Notes: generated by a model from the sequence alone, not told the origin. Positions 1 to 10,499 are shown, numbered from the stretch's first letter. The stretch: DNA of 64,000 bases from Emiliania huxleyi CCMP1516 (GCF_000372725.1 NW_005200631.1:171362-235361); one strand, 5' to 3'. Made by a program: numbers and translations.

Positions 1-272
1 AGCTGTGAGCAGGTGTGGGTCTCCTTCTTCTTCACCAGCTGTGAACAGCGTCTCTTCACACCTGCAGCTGTGAGCAGGTGTGGCTCTCCTTCTTCTTCGC
101 CAGCTGTGAACAGCGTCTCTTCACACCTGCAGCTGTGAGCAGGTGTGGGTCTCCTTCTTCTTCACCAGCTGTGAACAGCGTCTCTTCACACCTGCAGCTG
201 TGAGCAGGTGTGGCTCTCCTTCTTCTTCGCCAGCTGTGAACAGCGTCTCTTCACACCTGCAGCTGTGAGCAG
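1..272 (+). repeat. 65-bp tandem array of introner plus exon fragment
   Basis: Units begin at 1, 66, 131, 196 and 261. Each unit is an introner-like core (GCTGTGAACAG, then CGTCTCTTCACACC, then GCTGTGAGCAG) joined to a copy of the exon start GTGTGGGTCTCCTTCTTC. Alternate units carry the same two differences (GGGT...CACC against GGCT...CGCC), so the higher-order period is 130 bp. The last unit runs directly into the first recognisable OXA1 exon at 273. The array therefore looks like amplification of one intron insertion and its flanking exon duplication. Confidence 0.9.
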
Positions 273-2300
273 GTGTGGGTCTCCTTCTTCTTCGCGCTGC
301 GAAAGGCGAGGAGATTCTCATTCCTCTCCGTCTTTCTGAGTAGTAGTCTTATGCTTACCATTCTTACTGTTCTTTCTTCAGATGGTGTACGTCGACGGCG
401 TCGGGCTGAGCGAGGGAGGGTTGCTCTCGCTAGAAGCGGAAGACGTGTTCACGTCTCCCAAGTAGCGCCCGGGGGGAGGGAGATATGGGGAGATCGGAGC
501 ACATGCTTGCCAGATAATCGGGAGAATGGGGAGATATGGGGAGATCGGAGCACATGCTTGCCAGATACCGGGAGATATGGGGAGATATGGGGAGATATGG
601 GGAGATCGAGAGGAGGCGTGTTCAGCGCTGCTCCGCTGTACTCCGGCTGTACTCCTCGCCGTTGTATTCACGCGCTGCTCCGAGGCACGCTGCACAAGCC
701 CGTCGCCCGTGCCCTGAGGCTGGCGTCTCCTGCTTCTAGGATGCTCTCCCCATATCTCCTCATATCTCCACATATCTCCCTGAGGCTGGCGTCTTCTGCT
801 TCTAGGATGCTCTGGTTCCCGGACTTGACACAACACGACCCGTACTACATGCTCCCCGTCCTCTCGGGCCTCTCTCTGTCTGCCGCCCCTAGAAGCGGAA
901 GATCTCCCCCATATCTCCCCGTATCTCCCCGTATCTCCCCGTATCTCCCCGTATCTCCCCGTATCTCCCCGTATCTCGCCCTATCCGACATGCTCGCCGC
1001 CCATTCCGCCGTGTTCTCAGCTGTATTCACATCCCTCGTGTTCACGCGGTGCTCTGAACACTCTGCACGCTTCCGTCTCCCCGCCCTGAGGCGCTGACGC
1101 GCCACGGGGGTTCGGCATGGTCTCACTCGCCGACACCGCACCACCCAAGCAGCTGAACCCACACTGGATTCGAGACTCTGGATGTATGGGACGTAGGTTT
1201 GGCATGGTCTCTCTCGGCGATGCGGGCCAGGCGGAGATCTCCCCACACCTCCCCACACCTCCCCACATCTCCCCACACCTCGCCCACACCTCCCCACACC
1301 TCCCCACACCTCGCCCACACCTCGCCCACACCTCCCCACACCTCCCCACACCTCCCCACACCTCCCCACACCTCCCCACACCTCGCCCACACCTCCCCGC
1401 ATCTCCCACATCTCCCCACACCTCCCCACATCTCCCCACACCTCCTCATACCTCCCCACACCTCCCCACATCTCCCCACCCCGTCTGGGCCAGGCCGGCG
1501 CCAAGCCGGACGCGCAGCAGCAGATGGTCAAGAATGTGATGCGAGGCGCAGCGGTCGTCATCGTCCCCGCCACCGCCTGGTTCGAGTCGGGCGTCTTCAT
1601 CTATTGGCTCACCGCAGCTGGGCCTGTGAACAGCGTCTCTTCACACCTCTAGCTGTGAACAGGCGTCTTCATCTATTGGCTCACCGCCAACGCGCTCGCC
1701 GTCACGCAGACGCTCGCGCACCTAGAAGCGGAGTCTCTCCCCATCTCTCCCCACATCTCCCCACATCTCCCCACATCTCCCCACACCTCCCCCACACCTC
1801 CCCCACACCTCCCCACATCTCCCCACACCTCCCCACATCTCCCCAGATCTCCCCAGATCTCCCCAGATCTCCCCAGATCTCGCACCTAGAAGCGGAGTAC
1901 GCACTCGTGTACTCTCACCAGCGCTCGAGAAGGCACGTGCTCCGCCGTGCTCGTAGCGTATTCCGCTGCGCTCGCACCCCTCGTACTCACGCGGTGCTCT
2001 GAACACGCTGCAGTCGACCCGTCCTCCCGCCCCGAGGCTGGCGTATTCCAGCACGCAGGCTCGCGCTGCGCCAGCCCTCGATCCGCTCCTTCGTCGGCAT
2101 GCCGCCGATGCCGACGGCGGCCTCATCCTCCGCGAGTGAGAGTGGCATGCTCTCGGCCTTTGGCGGCGAGCCGGCGGCGGCGGCGGCGCCCCCCAAGGCC
2201 GCGCCGTTGATCCTTGACGAGGCGCTGCTCTCGGCGACGCCGCCCCAGGCATACACACACGCACAAACGCACGCACCCCCCCACCACCCACACACACACA

Positions 2301-2332
<32 letters not shown>

Positions 2333-2556
2333 CACACGCACACACACACACACACCGCTCACCCACGCGCACTGGGCCTTGCACTTTGAATGCCGTGGGG
2401 CTCCTGTCGTCTAGACGTGGAGACGCGAGGGTCGCTTGGCCCTTGCCCCACCACCTTGTGTGTGTGTGGAGAAGTTTACCTGACCTTACGCCCCAGGCGG
2501 GCAGGCCGCGCGGCAAGACGGCGGGAGGGCGGGGGAAGAAGCGGAGCAAGCGATGA
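273..2556 (+). CDS. OXA1: OXA1/YidC/Alb3-family membrane insertase, 5' partial, about 8 exons
   Basis: Inserts proteins into the mitochondrial inner membrane (OXA1 branch) or another organelle membrane. Exons read by eye: about 273-305 (SFFFALRK), 382-419 (DGVGLSEGG), 806-888 (LWFPDLTQHDPYYMLPVLSG), a short piece before 1231 (MVSLGDAGQ), 1494-1590 plus 1663-1712 (QQMVKNVMRG, FESGVFIYWLTANALAVTQT), 2067-2244 (LRQPSIRSFVGMPP) and 2491-2556. The order and the FPDLT, DPYY, LP and FIYWLT landmarks match human OXA1L. The C-terminus ends in a basic tail (GRGKKRSKR), usual for the family. The first intron, 306-381, looks ordinary (pyrimidine-rich, GC-AG); all the others carry introner or minisatellite sequence. 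The N-terminus and targeting signal lie outside the window. Exon phases around 889-1232 are not fully resolved. Confidence 0.85.
420..805 (+). mobile_element. Introner family B copy, OXA1 intron
   Basis: It starts with CTAGAAGCGGAAG, contains a GAGATATGGG minisatellite, and ends CTGGCGTCTTCTGCTTCTAG, so the ends are inverted copies of CTAGAAGC. Flanks are GTTGCTCTCG and GATGCTCTGG (8 of 10 match). The element end GAGGCTGGCGTCT...CTTCTAG is present twice (about 715-740 and 781-805), a partial internal duplication. Confidence 0.8.
889..1090 (+). mobile_element. Introner family B copy, OXA1 intron
   Basis: It begins CCTAGAAGCGGAAG at 887-900, has a (GTATCTCCCC)n array to about 975, then the family body (CCGTGTTCTCAGCTGTATTC, CTCGTGTTCACGCGG, TGCTCTGAACAC), and ends CCCGCCCTGAG. 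The body matches the copies at 1713-2066 and 15135-15322. Confidence 0.75.
1110..1197 (+). mobile_element. Introner family C copy, 88 bp
   Basis: The core is CCCACACTGGATTCGAGACT followed by CTGGATGTATGGGACGTAG. It is flanked by a near-perfect 21-bp direct repeat (GGTTCGGCATGGTCTCACTC at 1109 and GGTTTGGCATGGTCTCTCTC at 1197). A second copy of the core lies on the minus strand at about 11590-11645, inside the sialyltransferase-like gene. Confidence 0.8.
1232..1493 (+). repeat. OXA1 intron made of an 11-bp CACACCTCCCC minisatellite
   Basis: Nearly the whole intron is a degenerate array of CACACCTCCCC/CACATCTCCCC. It is bounded by GGCCAGGC on both sides (1226 and 1489), consistent with insertion or duplication at the splice junction. 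Confidence 0.8.
1591..1662 (+). mobile_element. Introner family A copy, 72 bp, OXA1 intron
   Basis: A GC-AG intron with the core CCTGTGAACAG, CGTCTCTTCACACCTCTAG, CTGTGAACAG. The first 25 bp of the intron (1591-1615) are an exact copy of the first 25 bp of the next exon (1663-1687, encoding VFIYWLTA). Removing it restores the continuous FESG-VFIYWLTANALAV reading frame. Confidence 0.92.
1713..2066 (+). mobile_element. Introner family B copy with minisatellite, OXA1 intron
   Basis: It begins ACCTAGAAGCGGAG, carries a (CATCTCCCCA)n array at about 1738-1880, then a second CCTAGAAGCGGAG and the full family body, and ends GGCTGGCGTATTCCAGCACG followed by CAG. The 8-bp direct repeat GCTCGCGC flanks it (about 1711 and 2068). 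Confidence 0.88.
2245..2490 (+). mobile_element. Introner family D copy (microsatellite-tailed), OXA1 intron
   Basis: It contains a (CA)n/(CACG)n tract, then GGGCCTTGCACTTTGAATGC, GTGGAGACGCGAGGG and GTGTGGAGAAGTTTACCTGA, ending CTTACGCCCCAG. The 9-bp direct repeat GCCCCAGGC flanks it. Removing it joins LLSATPPQA to GRPRGKTAGG in frame. Related copies: 2736-2835, 11832-12083 and about 12190-12805. Confidence 0.88.
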
Positions 2557-2735
2557 GCGGGCGGCGTCAGGTGCGGCGGCGGCGGCGGCGCGGCGGTGTG
2601 GCTGCGGCATTGGCGGCTGTCGGGGCGGTGGCTGTCCGTGGGGCGTGTATCCTGCACGGCACGCCCATGTAAGCAAGGCGGCTCAGGACTCTAGCGCAAG
2701 CCTCCCGAGAGCGCAGGCCAGCGTCTCTGGGTAAG

Positions 2736-2835
2736 GTAAGGTAAGGTAAAGTAAACTTCTCCACACACACAAGTTGATCACAAGGAAGTGGGGCTAGCTA
2801 GGGGGGCGACCCTCGCGTCTCCACGTCCGATGGAC
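2736..2835 (-). repeat. Repeat family D fragment without microsatellite tail
   Basis: GTAAACTTCTCCACACACAC and the CTCGCGTCTCCACGTC segment recur here in inverse orientation to the OXA1 intron copy. It is preceded by (GGTAA)n. The rest of the 2557-3056 gap (OXA1 3' flank and methyltransferase 3' flank) shows no gene. Confidence 0.75.
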
Positions 2836-3056
2836 GACAGGAGAGCGAGGACCCGAGGTCTATCTCCCCCCCGCCCCCGTCCCGGCTCCCGCCACGAACC
2901 TCAGGAGTCCTCGGCGGCATTTTTTCTCTGTCGCAAAAGGGCAAAGGCCCTTTTGGGCTAGTGCTAGTCCCCCATCGGACGACCCCGGCTAGGGTTAGCC
3001 GACATATGCCAGACATATACTAGCCACAGCTGCTGTACAGTGAATAAAAGCGTCAC

Positions 3057-4124
3057 CTAATAGCCGCAAGAGTACTGCGACGATCGGAAGGCGAGCTCTT
3101 CACGCGGCGACATGAAGCCTGGGCTACCCTTCCCCGCGCCAATAGACGCGACGAGAAAGATGGCGCCCCAGGCGCCGCGGTGCGCATGCATGTTAGGCCA
3201 TGACGAACCTGAGGGGAACTTGCAGGGACCCGCCAAGCAGATGAACTCGACATCGTAGCGCTTTGCCATCTCCGCGTGGGCCAACCCCTCGCCGACCTCA
3301 AGAGCTGATATCCAGCGGCTTTTGGCGACGCAAGGGACCACCCACCAATCGTCATAGCCTATGAGAGTGCCACTGACGATCAGCCGGTTGCGAAACATGA
3401 AGTCCAAAGCCTGCACAGACGATACGTACAGATCGCAGTCGATCTCCACAAACGTTGCTCGCCTCATGTCAAACTGCGCGATGATGCCGGTAGTCAGCGA
3501 ATCATTGTAGAAGCCTGGGATAAGCTCGAGCGAGACCTTGAACGGAATACCAGAGGAGCGCCGGTCGTCCTCGTTGAAGTATCTGCGCGCAATCTCGCGA
3601 GGCCCTTGTTGTGTATTACGATAGCTGCCTCTGCGCCATCCCGCAAGCTTCTCGTCGCGATTCGTCTCCGGCAAGCCCGCAAAGGAGTCGAATCCATACC
3701 ACTTCTCGGGTGGCGAGCGCAACGGCGGAGCTACGGAGGTGCCCTTTCTCGCCCCCCAGGTTCGCACCTCGTTGCGGAGCAGGATGTCTCGCCAGCTCAG
3801 GAGGGACCTCCCAGCTGCAACCCCGAAGATGTAGACGTCCCCATCCACGAGCAGCGATGCGTCATCAAGTGTCCTGGAGATGGGCAACAAGAGGTCCCGC
3901 CAGTTCCCACCGCCCCGCTTTGGCCATGCTTTTGGCGCTGTCACTCCAGCGACGAGCGACGTCGTGTTGCAGCACAGATGGCAGCAAGAGAGAAGCGCCG
4001 CTGCCCGTTGCCTCACCTGGTTGGCGAGTCCGCTTTCGTCAATGCTCGATCCACTAGCGAGGAGGAGCGCGAGGAACATGACACAGGTGGGAACAGCCCT
4101 CGACGCCAAACTGTACGAGGACAA
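3057..4124 (-). CDS. Secreted/ER TylF-like SAM-dependent O-methyltransferase
   Basis: A single-exon 355-aa protein. The N-terminus (about residues 1-28, hydrophobic FLALLLASG core) looks like a signal peptide or anchor. The family signature follows: a SAM-loop-like YIFGVAAGRSL near residue 100, the diagnostic WYGFDSFAGLPE near 155, an acidic EIDCDLY strand near 245, and IGYDDWW near 275. TylF/macrocin-type enzymes methylate sugar or small-molecule hydroxyls. The substrate here is unknown; glycan methylation would fit a secretory location. The upstream sequence has the AATTCTTCTTGTCC motif twice plus CTGCTGCGAGAGAGAG, resembling the 5' cassette of other genes here. It is intronless while its neighbours are not, which might reflect retroposition. 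Confidence 0.82.
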   Translation of the reverse strand: MSSYSLASRAVPTCVMFLALLLASGSSIDESGLANQVRQRAAALLSCCHLCCNTTSLVAGVTAPKAWPKRGGGNWRDLLLPISRTLDDASLLVDGDVYIFGVAAGRSLLSWRDILLRNEVRTWGARKGTSVAPPLRSPPEKWYGFDSFAGLPETNRDEKLAGWRRGSYRNTQQGPREIARRYFNEDDRRSSGIPFKVSLELIPGFYNDSLTTGIIAQFDMRRATFVEIDCDLYVSSVQALDFMFRNRLIVSGTLIGYDDWWVVPCVAKSRWISALEVGEGLAHAEMAKRYDVEFICLAGPCKFPSGSSWPNMHAHRGAWGAIFLVASIGAGKGSPGFMSPREELAFRSSQYSCGY

Positions 4125-4355
4125 GAAGAATTCAACGAAGGAACTCTCTCTCGCAGCAGGACAAGAAGAATTCTAACCGGCTTCGCTGTGAAGAGCTGGG
4201 GCGCGCCACCCAAGAGCCTAGGTAGGTGCGGATCGGCAAGAGCGCAATCGATCTTTTTGCCCTCTGTCACCTTGGCGCTTGGGTTGTAAGAACTTGAAAC
4301 ACACCACGCAGGGGCACAGCAAGCACGGATAGCCGTTAGGTAGGTAGGTAGTAAG

Positions 4356-4500
4356 GTGAAGAACAGCCAGGCTCGGACTGGACACCAACGCGGTATGGGT
4401 GGACGCTGGACAGATGATGACGACACGCACGAGCGACACACAGACACAAACAGGCTCACAAGACACACAGCCAGCTGGCTGCCACACACCCTGAGTTGGC
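4356..4500 (+). repeat. Dispersed repeat E, copy 1
   Basis: About 145 bp (GGTGAAGAACAGCCAGGCTC ... AGCCAGCTGGCTGCCACACA). It is nearly identical to 25133-25275 and partly shared with 20100-20225 (inverse) and 30146-30215. It is preceded by (GGTA)n. No coding capacity is seen. Confidence 0.9.
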
Positions 4501-4648
4501 GCACACATAACTCAAGGCCACATCCTCCCTGTCGCCCCCCCCAGCACTCCACGGTGCCAAGGAGTACTAACAAGGGCACAACAAACAACAGACGACAGGA
4601 AGTGATATGCGAGGAGAGTGCCAGGAGAGAATGCTGCGGCGCGCTCAC

Positions 4649-7050
4649 CACCCCTTCCGGCGTGTTGGAAACGGTCTTGGCCGGCTTTTCGACCTCCTTG
4701 GCAGCCTCCTCGGCGACGGCCTCCTCGGCGACGGCCTCCTCGGCGACGGGCGCCTCCTGGGAGGCGGACACCTCGGCGGCGGCGGGCTTGATGGTCGCCT
4801 CCTCGGTGGCGGACTCCTCGGCGACGGCGGGCTCCTCGAAGGCGGCCTCCTCGGCGACGGCGGCCTCCTCGGTGGCGACGGACTTGGTGGAGGACTCCTC
4901 GGCGACGACGGCCTCCTCGGAGGCGGCCTCCTCGGCGGCGGGGGCCTCCTCGGTGGCGGCGGACTTGGTGGCGGCCTCCTCGGCGGCGCACTCCTCGGCG
5001 GCGGTCTCCTCGGCGGCGGCGGACTTGGCGGCGGCCTCCTCGGTGGCGGCCTCCTCGGTGGCGGCCTCCTCCTTCACGGCCACCTTCTTGCGCGCCACCT
5101 TCTTGCGCGCCAGCAGCCCGCGCGAGACGCGCTGCATGATCTTCGCAGCGCGCGGCTCCGCCAACCCGATCTCGACGCTGGTCAGAAACACCGGCTTGGA
5201 GGCGTAGAAGCTGTCCTCCACGACCATTGACCGGTCGGCCCACTCCTGCGGGGAACACGGGAGAGAGATTAATACGGGTGGGTGGAAGGCTAGGAGTGCC
5301 AGGAGAGAACGCTGCGGCGCGCTCACCGTTGGGTCGGGCGTGTTGGAAACGGTCTTGGCCGGCTTCTCGACCTCCTTGGCAGCCTCCTCGGCGACGGCCT
5401 CCTCGGCGACGGGCGCCTCCTCGGCGACTGCCTCCGCGGCGGCGGACACCTCGGCGGCGGCGGACTTGATGGTCGCCTCCTCGGTGGCGGACTCCTCGGC
5501 GACGACGGCCTCCTCGGAGGTGGCCTCCTCGGTGGCGACGACGGCCTCCTCGGAGGTGGCCTCCTCGGTGGCGACCTCCTCCTTCACGACATCGTCGTTC
5601 TTGATGCCGAGCGCCTGGGTGAGGGAGAATGCGCACGTGTTCGGAGAGACCGGAGGGACGATGACGATCCTGGCGTGCACCTCGGCTATGATGAGGCGCG
5701 AAGGCGGCGACGACCACGCCAGAATGAGGGAGGCGAAGGCCTCGGACTCTCTCGCCATGGCCACAAGCCCCGCCAAAACCCGCTTGATCTGCTTGCGGCG
5801 GTTTTTCTTCCTCCACGACTTCGACTCGTCGTCCTCCACCTCAATGTGCCGCTTGTCGGGCGGGTTGGAAACGGTCTTGGCCGGTGCCGGCTTCTCGATC
5901 TCCTTGGCAGCCTCCTCGGCGACGGCCTCCTCGGCGACGGGCGCCTCCTCGGCGACGGGCGCCGCGGCGGCGGACACCGCGGACTTGATGGCCGCCTCCT
6001 CGGTGGCGAACTCCTCGGCGACGACGGCCTCCTCGGAGGCAGCCTCCTGAGTGGCGGCCTCCTCCTTCACAACGACGTCGTTGTTGACGCCGCACGCCTG
6101 CGCGAGGGAGAAACGTAAATGTTTGGAGACGGGGACACCGCAGGGACAATGCCGATCCTGGCGTAAAAGTGCGCACCTCAGCTCCGAGCGAAGGCGGCAG
6201 CGGCAGGCTCGCGCGGCGGCGCTGATACCACTCCTCATACTCCGCACGGGAAGCGAAGTAGCCACCGACCTTGACGGAAGCCGTTGGCCCGAGCTCGGTC
6301 TGAACCTGGGCCCCCTCCGCGAAACAAAAGCTGATTGGCACCTTTGCGAGGCTCCGATGGAACACGTGGGGGTTGTCGAACCAGACGCCCTTTGTTGATC
6401 TCACAACCAAGAAAGCCGACTCGCCCTCGCCCTCATCGAAGTCGACCATGTAGCGCCTCTCGACGCGCGTCCTGCAGAGCAGAGAGAATGGGGGCCGCCC
6501 GTGAGAGGGGTGTGCATGTGCATGCTGAATGGGAAGAGAGAGGGAGCCGGAGAGAGGAGAGCCGCGCCTACGGGCAGCACGTCGCGGCGTGAGCGTCGAG
6601 ACGAAGCCGCCGACACGCTCTCTCGCGTCCTCGGCGCTCGGACTGGAGCCGGGCGGCGATTGGCGAGCAAGCGAGCGGGTCGCTCTCTTGCCAGAAGAGA
6701 GGGAGGGCGGTCGCGCGGGACAAGGGTGGGGAATGGGCAGCAGCGGACGCGTCTCGCGGCTTCCTCGATGGCAGCGGCTGTACGTGCGAGAGGGAGTGGG
6801 CAGGCGGTGAGGCCGAGGGGGGTACAGACGCTCGCGCGACGAGCGCGGGCGCATCGCATGGTGGGGGTGGTGAGGGGGCGGCGGGTTCCGTGAGCAATAG
6901 ACGTCGCGGGGGTCTAGGCGTGCAGCTCGCGGCGGCATAGTCGGGCGCAATGCGGCGCGGCAAGCGCGAGCGGACGAGGAAAGTGCTGGCTTGCCTTACG
7001 ACTCGCTCCGCGTAGAGTGTGATCCCGTTGACGTGCAGATCTTCAGTCAC
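4649..7050 (-). CDS. Ala/Glu-rich repeat protein with IQ-like motif; duplicated exon-intron modules
   Basis: The proposed start is MTEDLHVNGITLYAERVVR (exon 6995-7050). It joins, through a GC-AG intron, to TRVERRYMVDFDEGEGESAF (exon about 6178-6473). Long runs of EEA(A/V)-type pentapeptides follow, built from three copies of a module of acidic Ala-rich repeats plus a KTVSN stretch, separated by near-identical short introns (GTGCGCAC...CGCAG, GTGCACGC...CCCAG, GTGAGCGCGCC...CGCAG). One module contains AAKIMQRVSRGLLARKK, an IQ-like calmodulin-binding helix. The start of the fourth intron is present at 4648 but its acceptor is not identifiable, so the 3' end is open; the following sequence runs into repeat family E. 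Function is unknown. The 5' exon is inferred from frame continuity only. Confidence 0.55.
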
Positions 7051-7282
7051 CGTTCACAGTTGTGCGGTGAATGGCGCCTCCTTGTGGATGTCAGGCAAAG
7101 GCCGTCGGGACGTGGGGTACTATTTTCAATCAAAAAGAGCGCCTTCAGCGCTACTCTATCGAGGTCTCGCGGAGGGGCAATTTTTCGTTTTTCACCGACG
7201 TGGTTCCATCAATCACGCCTGGTTTAGCCCAGGCTTGATGTCTGTTCTGCATATGTGCAGTTGGGAGTTGCCCGAGCTGCTG

Positions 7283-7537
7283 TGTGCTGACTTTCGGGAA
7301 GGGGGTCGGCGAGATCCTCTGGGACGCGGCGAACGTGCTGCAGAACAAGCTGACGCGGGCCCAGTACCTCGATGAGGTGACTTGGACCACCAAGAGCTGG
7401 CTGGGGCTGCAGAAGCAGCGCATCTCAGTCGTTCTCACACGGCCATCGCAGAGCAGATTGTGAATGAGCTTGCCAACGGCGAGGGCGGTCGAGTACACGG
7501 AGCTAAGTGCCTCGCCGTCCTCGCCGGAGTCGCTTAG
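7283..7537 (+). pseudogene. Dispersed coding-like fragment H, copy 1 (frame-broken)
   Basis: Reads WDAANVLQNKLTRAQYLDEV then TWTTKSWLGLQKQRISVVLT, a frame break near 7430, then VNELANGEGG and AGVA-stop. It matches the intact 73-aa reading at 60898-61119 (NQLSNKLSHAQHLDEVTWTT ... LNGVA-stop) and a shorter minus-strand copy at 17891-17965. The conservation is at protein level. The family is not recognised. Confidence 0.7.
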
Positions 7538-7850
7538 GCGGCTCCAGTAAAGAAAGAAAGAAAACAGACAATCCAAGGGAGGGATGGGAGGACGGCACGC
7601 CGCCACCACACAGGGATTTTAAGGAGAGGGGTGTGATGCGCTAGCCGTCGCCCACCCTAGGGAGTCTGCCTCTTCCTATCTCTCTTCGCAGTCTCTCGCC
7701 GCTTCTCGCTGCAACCTTCATGCCACCTCGCGGCCGTCCCACTCTCGTCGTTCTCTCCCTTGTCACTTCCTCCTCTGTCGCGTCATTCTCTTCTGCCTCG
7801 TCCTGCGGCGCCGCCGCCGGTCGGTCCCTTGTTCTCGCGGCTTCTTTCGC

Positions 7851-8222
7851 GGGCCCGGGGCTACAATTCTTTTCGGCCACACAACTCTGCGGCGTTTTGC
7901 TGCCGCACCTCCTGGGGCGGGGCCTCGGGGGGTGCCCCCTGCCTCTGCGGCCATTCCAGCCGTGGCTCCACGCGTCGGCCGTCCACCCCGCTCGTGAGGG
8001 GGGGCCTAGCTCTCGTCTCCCCTCGGGGAGGGGGGGGGGCAGGGCCCGGATTCGTCGACGGCCCCGCCTCTCCCCCCCCCCCTCTCCGCATCAGGCCGTA
8101 GACTGCCCAGTAGTCGCGTCGCCTCCCCCCTCGCCTGGTCCTTCTCGATTCGGTCCCGCACCGCCCGGATATCAAAGGCTTGGGCTAAAATTCTTTTCGG
8201 CCTACAACTCTGCGCGTTTTGC
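7851..8222 (+). promoter_or_regulatory. Duplicated CTAMAATTCTTTTCGGCC element
   Basis: Two about 47-bp copies, 7859-7905 and 8184-8228, share GGGCTA(C/A)AATTCTTTTCGGCC, ACAACTCTGC and GCGTTTTGCT. AATTCTTTT-type motifs also precede genes at 4124, 17782, 38583, 57149 and 61333, so this is a candidate initiator or core promoter for a + gene starting about 8236. The 7051-7850 stretch otherwise holds fragment H and no clear gene. Confidence 0.5.
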
Positions 8223-8235
8223 TCACTCAGCCCCG

Positions 8236-8540
8236 ATGGCAGCGCACCTGCTCGAGATCGACGCGTCCGAGTTGCCGATCCGGCCCTCGCCTCTGCTGCC
8301 GCAGCAGAGCGCCGCACACGCGCCTGGTCTCTGCCCTCCTGAAACGAGAGCCATACGCACGGCTGTGGCTCTGCGCTCGCGTCTGAGAGGTAGCGCGCGC
8401 CCTTCCTGAGCAGGCGCAGCTGAATCCGCAGACGCTCTCCTTCCAGGACTTCGGCTCGAACGTCCCCTACCGCCGCGCGCGCGCCTGCGGTGCGCGCCAG
8501 GGCGCCAGCCGCCACGCTGCAGGTGCAGCGCTCGGCGCTG
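8236..8540 (+). CDS. Possible hypothetical gene downstream of the duplicated promoter motif
   Basis: An ATG lies 14 bp after the second promoter-like copy and opens a reading frame (MAAHLLEIDASELPIRPSPL). Another frame shortly after reads SALLKREPYARLWLCARV. After a GAGCAG acceptor-like site, AQLNPQTLSFQDFGSNVPYR is open. Together these may be exons of one gene, but no family is recognised and the junctions are not fixed. From 8560 to 11129 there is no supportable gene. Confidence 0.3.
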
Positions 8541-9789
8541 CCGGCCCGCCGCGCGCCACCCGGTTGGAGGGCATGTGTTTGAGTATTTTACAACAAGAAA
8601 ACACGCGCTCTCTCGCCGCACCGTCTCTCGGGTCTCTCCACTCTCGCGCGCTTGCTGGGTTGCTCTCACCTCTGGAGTGTGGAGACCTCTCTCGCCGCAC
8701 CGTGCGGCTCCCGCACACACGCCACGGCTCACGCTCTCCAGTGATAACAGTGGCAGCGGCGCAGCGCGCGCGCGGCGCGCGCGACGGAGGGGCGGAGCAG
8801 CGACCGCTGGCGCGGTGTCGCTGCTCCGTCTGTCAGCCAGAGACGCGCGCTCTGCCGCTCCACGCCCGGCTGCTCCCTTGCCCCGTCACCCGCCGCGCCC
8901 TCGCCCGGCCGCCTCACCGCGCACGGAGCGCTCGGCTGCTCGCCGCCGCCGCCGCGCGTCCCGCGCCGCCACGCTTGCCCCCACCTTGCCTGACGCGCGA
9001 GGAGAGGTAGGAGGTGCTTGCCGCGGCCGGGCGGCGCAGCGGCTGTGGAGGTGTGCAGGCGTCGCGGCGATCGCGCAGGTGAGTCGGGGCAGCGCCACCT
9101 GACTCGAGAGCAGACAGGTCAGCAAGAGGCCGCGGGCCGAGGATGGCCATAATGGACGTGTGGCTGTCTGGCGAAAACTCGCTCTCGAGAGCCGCGAGAG
9201 GGCGGCGCTCTGCAGTGAGCGGTTCCGCCCGATGAGTGTGTACAGTGCGAGGCGTGGCGATAGAAATCGGGGCGTCGGCATCCAGCAGCCGATTTCTGTT
9301 TCGGCGAGGGAAATCGGGCGAGCCAGCAGCCGATTTCTATAAGCGATTTCTGCCAAAATTTTCTTCGGCGCTGCGCGCCGGTCACTATACGGTCTAGATA
9401 CTAGTACACTAAAAGGTTGCCCTGAGATACGAATTCAATCCTCCCGCTTAACCGTCCCTGAACCCACTAAATTGCGTCTGTACCCACGCGGCAAACATTC
9501 ATTCATTTCGTGTGTGCGTGCTCGCTCGTGCGAGAGATTTTTAGAAGCCAACAAGATTCTTCTCGTGCGCCGAACCAAGTTCTGCTTCAACAAACCCGTC
9601 GAGAGGCCACGTCACGCCGGTGTCCCCTTTTTCTGCATCTTTGTGGGTGTGGCAGCCCACTTTGCCAGTCCCTAGAGGTGTCTTTGACATTTGACTTCGA
9701 TGTCTGGTGGGGGACGATTTATGTCTGGTGAATGGTCTACCGTCTACCCGGTCTACCGGTAGACGGTAGACGGGCCACCCCTCAGGGCT

Positions 9790-10460
9790 GGCTGCTCATA
9801 ACACCTCATAACACCTCATAACACCTCCATCGCTGTTGTGGCTGTTATGCCCACCCTACCATAACACCTCATAACACCTCATAACACCTCATAGCACTCA
9901 TAATACCTCCCACTGGTTGTTATGACAGCCAGCATTAACAACCTCATAACAGCGCTGTTATGACTCGGCCAAAACCTCATAACACCTCCCACTTTTTAGA
10001 AACCTCGAGACATGTAGTGGAAAAAGGAAAGAAAAAGGACGTGAGTTAAATTGCGGGAAAGACATACAAATTAAAAACGTAGGGAAGCGTGCAGAGCTGC
10101 AGAGAGTACGAGTTAGAAACGGGAAGCAAATTGCGTGAGGGGGGGGGGGGGGCTGGTCTTGATTGAGCAATCTGAAGCCATCGCTCAGCCTCAGGAGGCA
10201 GGTATGTGTTATTGAATTTAACTTGAGGGCAAAAGAGAAAATATTTGGCGATCGATGCCGAACCTACCTCGCGCGCGGCAGCGCGCGAAGCGGAAATTCC
10301 AGCGGCGAGCAGTCCGGCGTGGCCTCTCGGGCCATAACACCGTGGACCCGGGACGGCCCTCCCATAGCAGCCCATATGAGATAGGCCCCATAACACCCAT
10401 AACACCCATAACATGTTATGGGCTGCTATGTCCCGAGAGCCATAACACCATAACAATAAC
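9790..10460. repeat. TAACACC-rich repeat clusters
   Basis: Positions 9797-9985 carry many CATAACACCTC units (12-bp period in places). Positions 10384-10460 carry CATAACACC units. Just upstream, 9738-9775 is a palindrome (GGTCTACCGTCTACCCGG against CCGGTAGACGGTAGACGGGC). Confidence 0.75.
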
Positions 10461-10499
10461 TGCGCCTGGGGACAAAAATGTATCGATCACACACCAAGT

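Noticed and set aside
1..272. CRISPR-like array
   Set aside because: There are no unique spacers; both halves of the 65-bp unit repeat, and the context is eukaryotic.
845..1600. Gly/Trp/Val-rich minus frames over 845-1600 and the mirrored Ser/Pro/His plus frames
   Set aside because: Translations of the CTCCCCACAC minisatellite in introns; OXA1 exons explain the real coding.
2276..2355. Long His/Thr or Val/Cys open frames over CA/CG repeats (also 11970-12060 and 12350-12800)
   Set aside because: Pure products of microsatellite sequence; the repeats lie inside introns of OXA1 and GT29.
7720..8409. 229-aa plus-strand frame starting MPPRGRPTLVVLSL
   Set aside because: It spans both copies of a promoter-like duplication and C-runs; no family resemblance or splice support.
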